From contig JAEMRK010000014.1 in assembly GCA_016463375.1 (NCBI GenBank), positions 1-32,282 on the forward strand: a DNA stretch of 32,282 nucleotides. Direction: 5' to 3'. Source of the stretch: Parachlamydiales bacterium (GTDB taxonomy: Bacteria; Chlamydiota; Chlamydiia; Chlamydiales; JAEMRK01). The position numbers and the translations under genes were made by a program. The notes beneath the pieces are model-generated. The model was not told the DNA's origin. It worked only from the letters and a program-made list of their open reading frames with translations, and searched no databases. This document shows, piece after piece, positions 32,139 through 32,282 of the stretch; position 1 is the first letter of the stretch; the number at the start of each line of letters is the position of its first letter.

Positions 32139-32282
32139 GCTTTTTTCCTAATTGAATTAAAAATTGCACGTTCTTCGGGTGTTGGTGGGCGAGTTGTTTT
32201 GGCATCAGCCTTAATCTTCTCAAGCGCAGGGTCAGGCTCATTTGATGGCGCAACAGTGAGCCTCCCAACGTCATAGGGATTT
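32135..32282 (-). CDS. Partial hypothetical protein (C-terminus only)
   Basis: The frame enters from the window edge and ends at TGA 32137-32135, inside the ATGA that starts the PAPS-reductase-like gene. Only 48 residues are visible. They are hydrophilic and Pro/Glu/Lys-rich (NPYDVGRLTVAPSNEPDP, RPPTPEERAIFNSIRKKA), like a flexible tail. Both this tail and the next protein's start contain NPY-D/E. The codon overlap indicates an operon. Family unknown. Confidence 0.65.
   Translation of the reverse strand, partial: NPYDVGRLTVAPSNEPDPALEKIKADAKTTRPPTPEERAIFNSIRKKA

Noticed and set aside
1-32282. tRNA, rRNA, CRISPR arrays, transposases or replication origins
   Set aside because: No cloverleaf with a conserved T-loop, no spaced direct-repeat array, no transposase or integrase motifs and no DnaA-box cluster were seen by eye.

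Overview
The window comes from a member of the phylum Chlamydiae, most likely an amoeba- or arthropod-associated environmental lineage (Parachlamydiales) rather than the genus Chlamydia. Three observations support this. First, nrdB encodes a class Ic R2 subunit with Phe at the radical-Tyr position, next to an R1 subunit with tandem N-terminal ATP-cones, and pssA is divergent from nrdAB, as I recall for C. trachomatis CT826-CT828. Second, a PhoH ATPase, a small Cys-rich protein and a secreted protein with two SH3b domains lie together in the order I recall for CT015-CT016-CT017 (CT017 is the Ctad1 invasin). Third, the DNA is AT-rich and carries an RHS toxin, lineage-specific gene families and a LexA-like protein, all of which point away from the reduced Chlamydia genomes.

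Layout. 1-6870 (minus) is a polymorphic-toxin locus: a 1.5k-residue RHS shell, its toxin tip cut off by an in-frame stop and then frameshifted, an intact Imm53 immunity gene, and three small or partial genes. 7044-11500 (minus) is nrdA-nrdB with a promoter and two probable NrdR boxes. 11737-13805 holds pssA, a secreted Cys-rich protein and an RDD membrane protein. 13810-16331 (minus) is an MFS transporter - PAP2 phosphatase - LexA-like operon; the LexA-like protein has lost both residues of its self-cleavage dyad. 16415-17818 is rmuC. 17832-20057 (minus) holds unknown genes, including a diverged paralogue pair. 20140-24615 holds a DUF455 ferritin-like protein, the Ctad1-like SH3 protein, the CT016-like protein and phoH. 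25172-26864 pairs a proline iminopeptidase with a peptide deformylase, both starting with signal peptides. 27887-29266 is a tandemly duplicated and partly deleted family sharing an SCGPNQVI motif, which carries a copied scrap of the adjacent dacB. 29267-30598 is dacB. 30660-32282 holds a PAPS-reductase-like protein with an unrecognised C-terminal half, translationally coupled to a partial gene.

The core genes (nrdAB, pssA, phoH, rmuC, dacB, RDD) serve nucleotide, lipid, RNA, DNA-repair and cell-wall functions. The accessory genes look like competition or host-interaction functions in various states of decay. The most informative signals are the decaying RHS toxin with a retained antidote, the non-cleavable LexA homologue, the exported deformylase/aminopeptidase pair, and the tandem duplication at 27.7-29.3 kb. 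All family assignments are from reading the sequences; no search was run.
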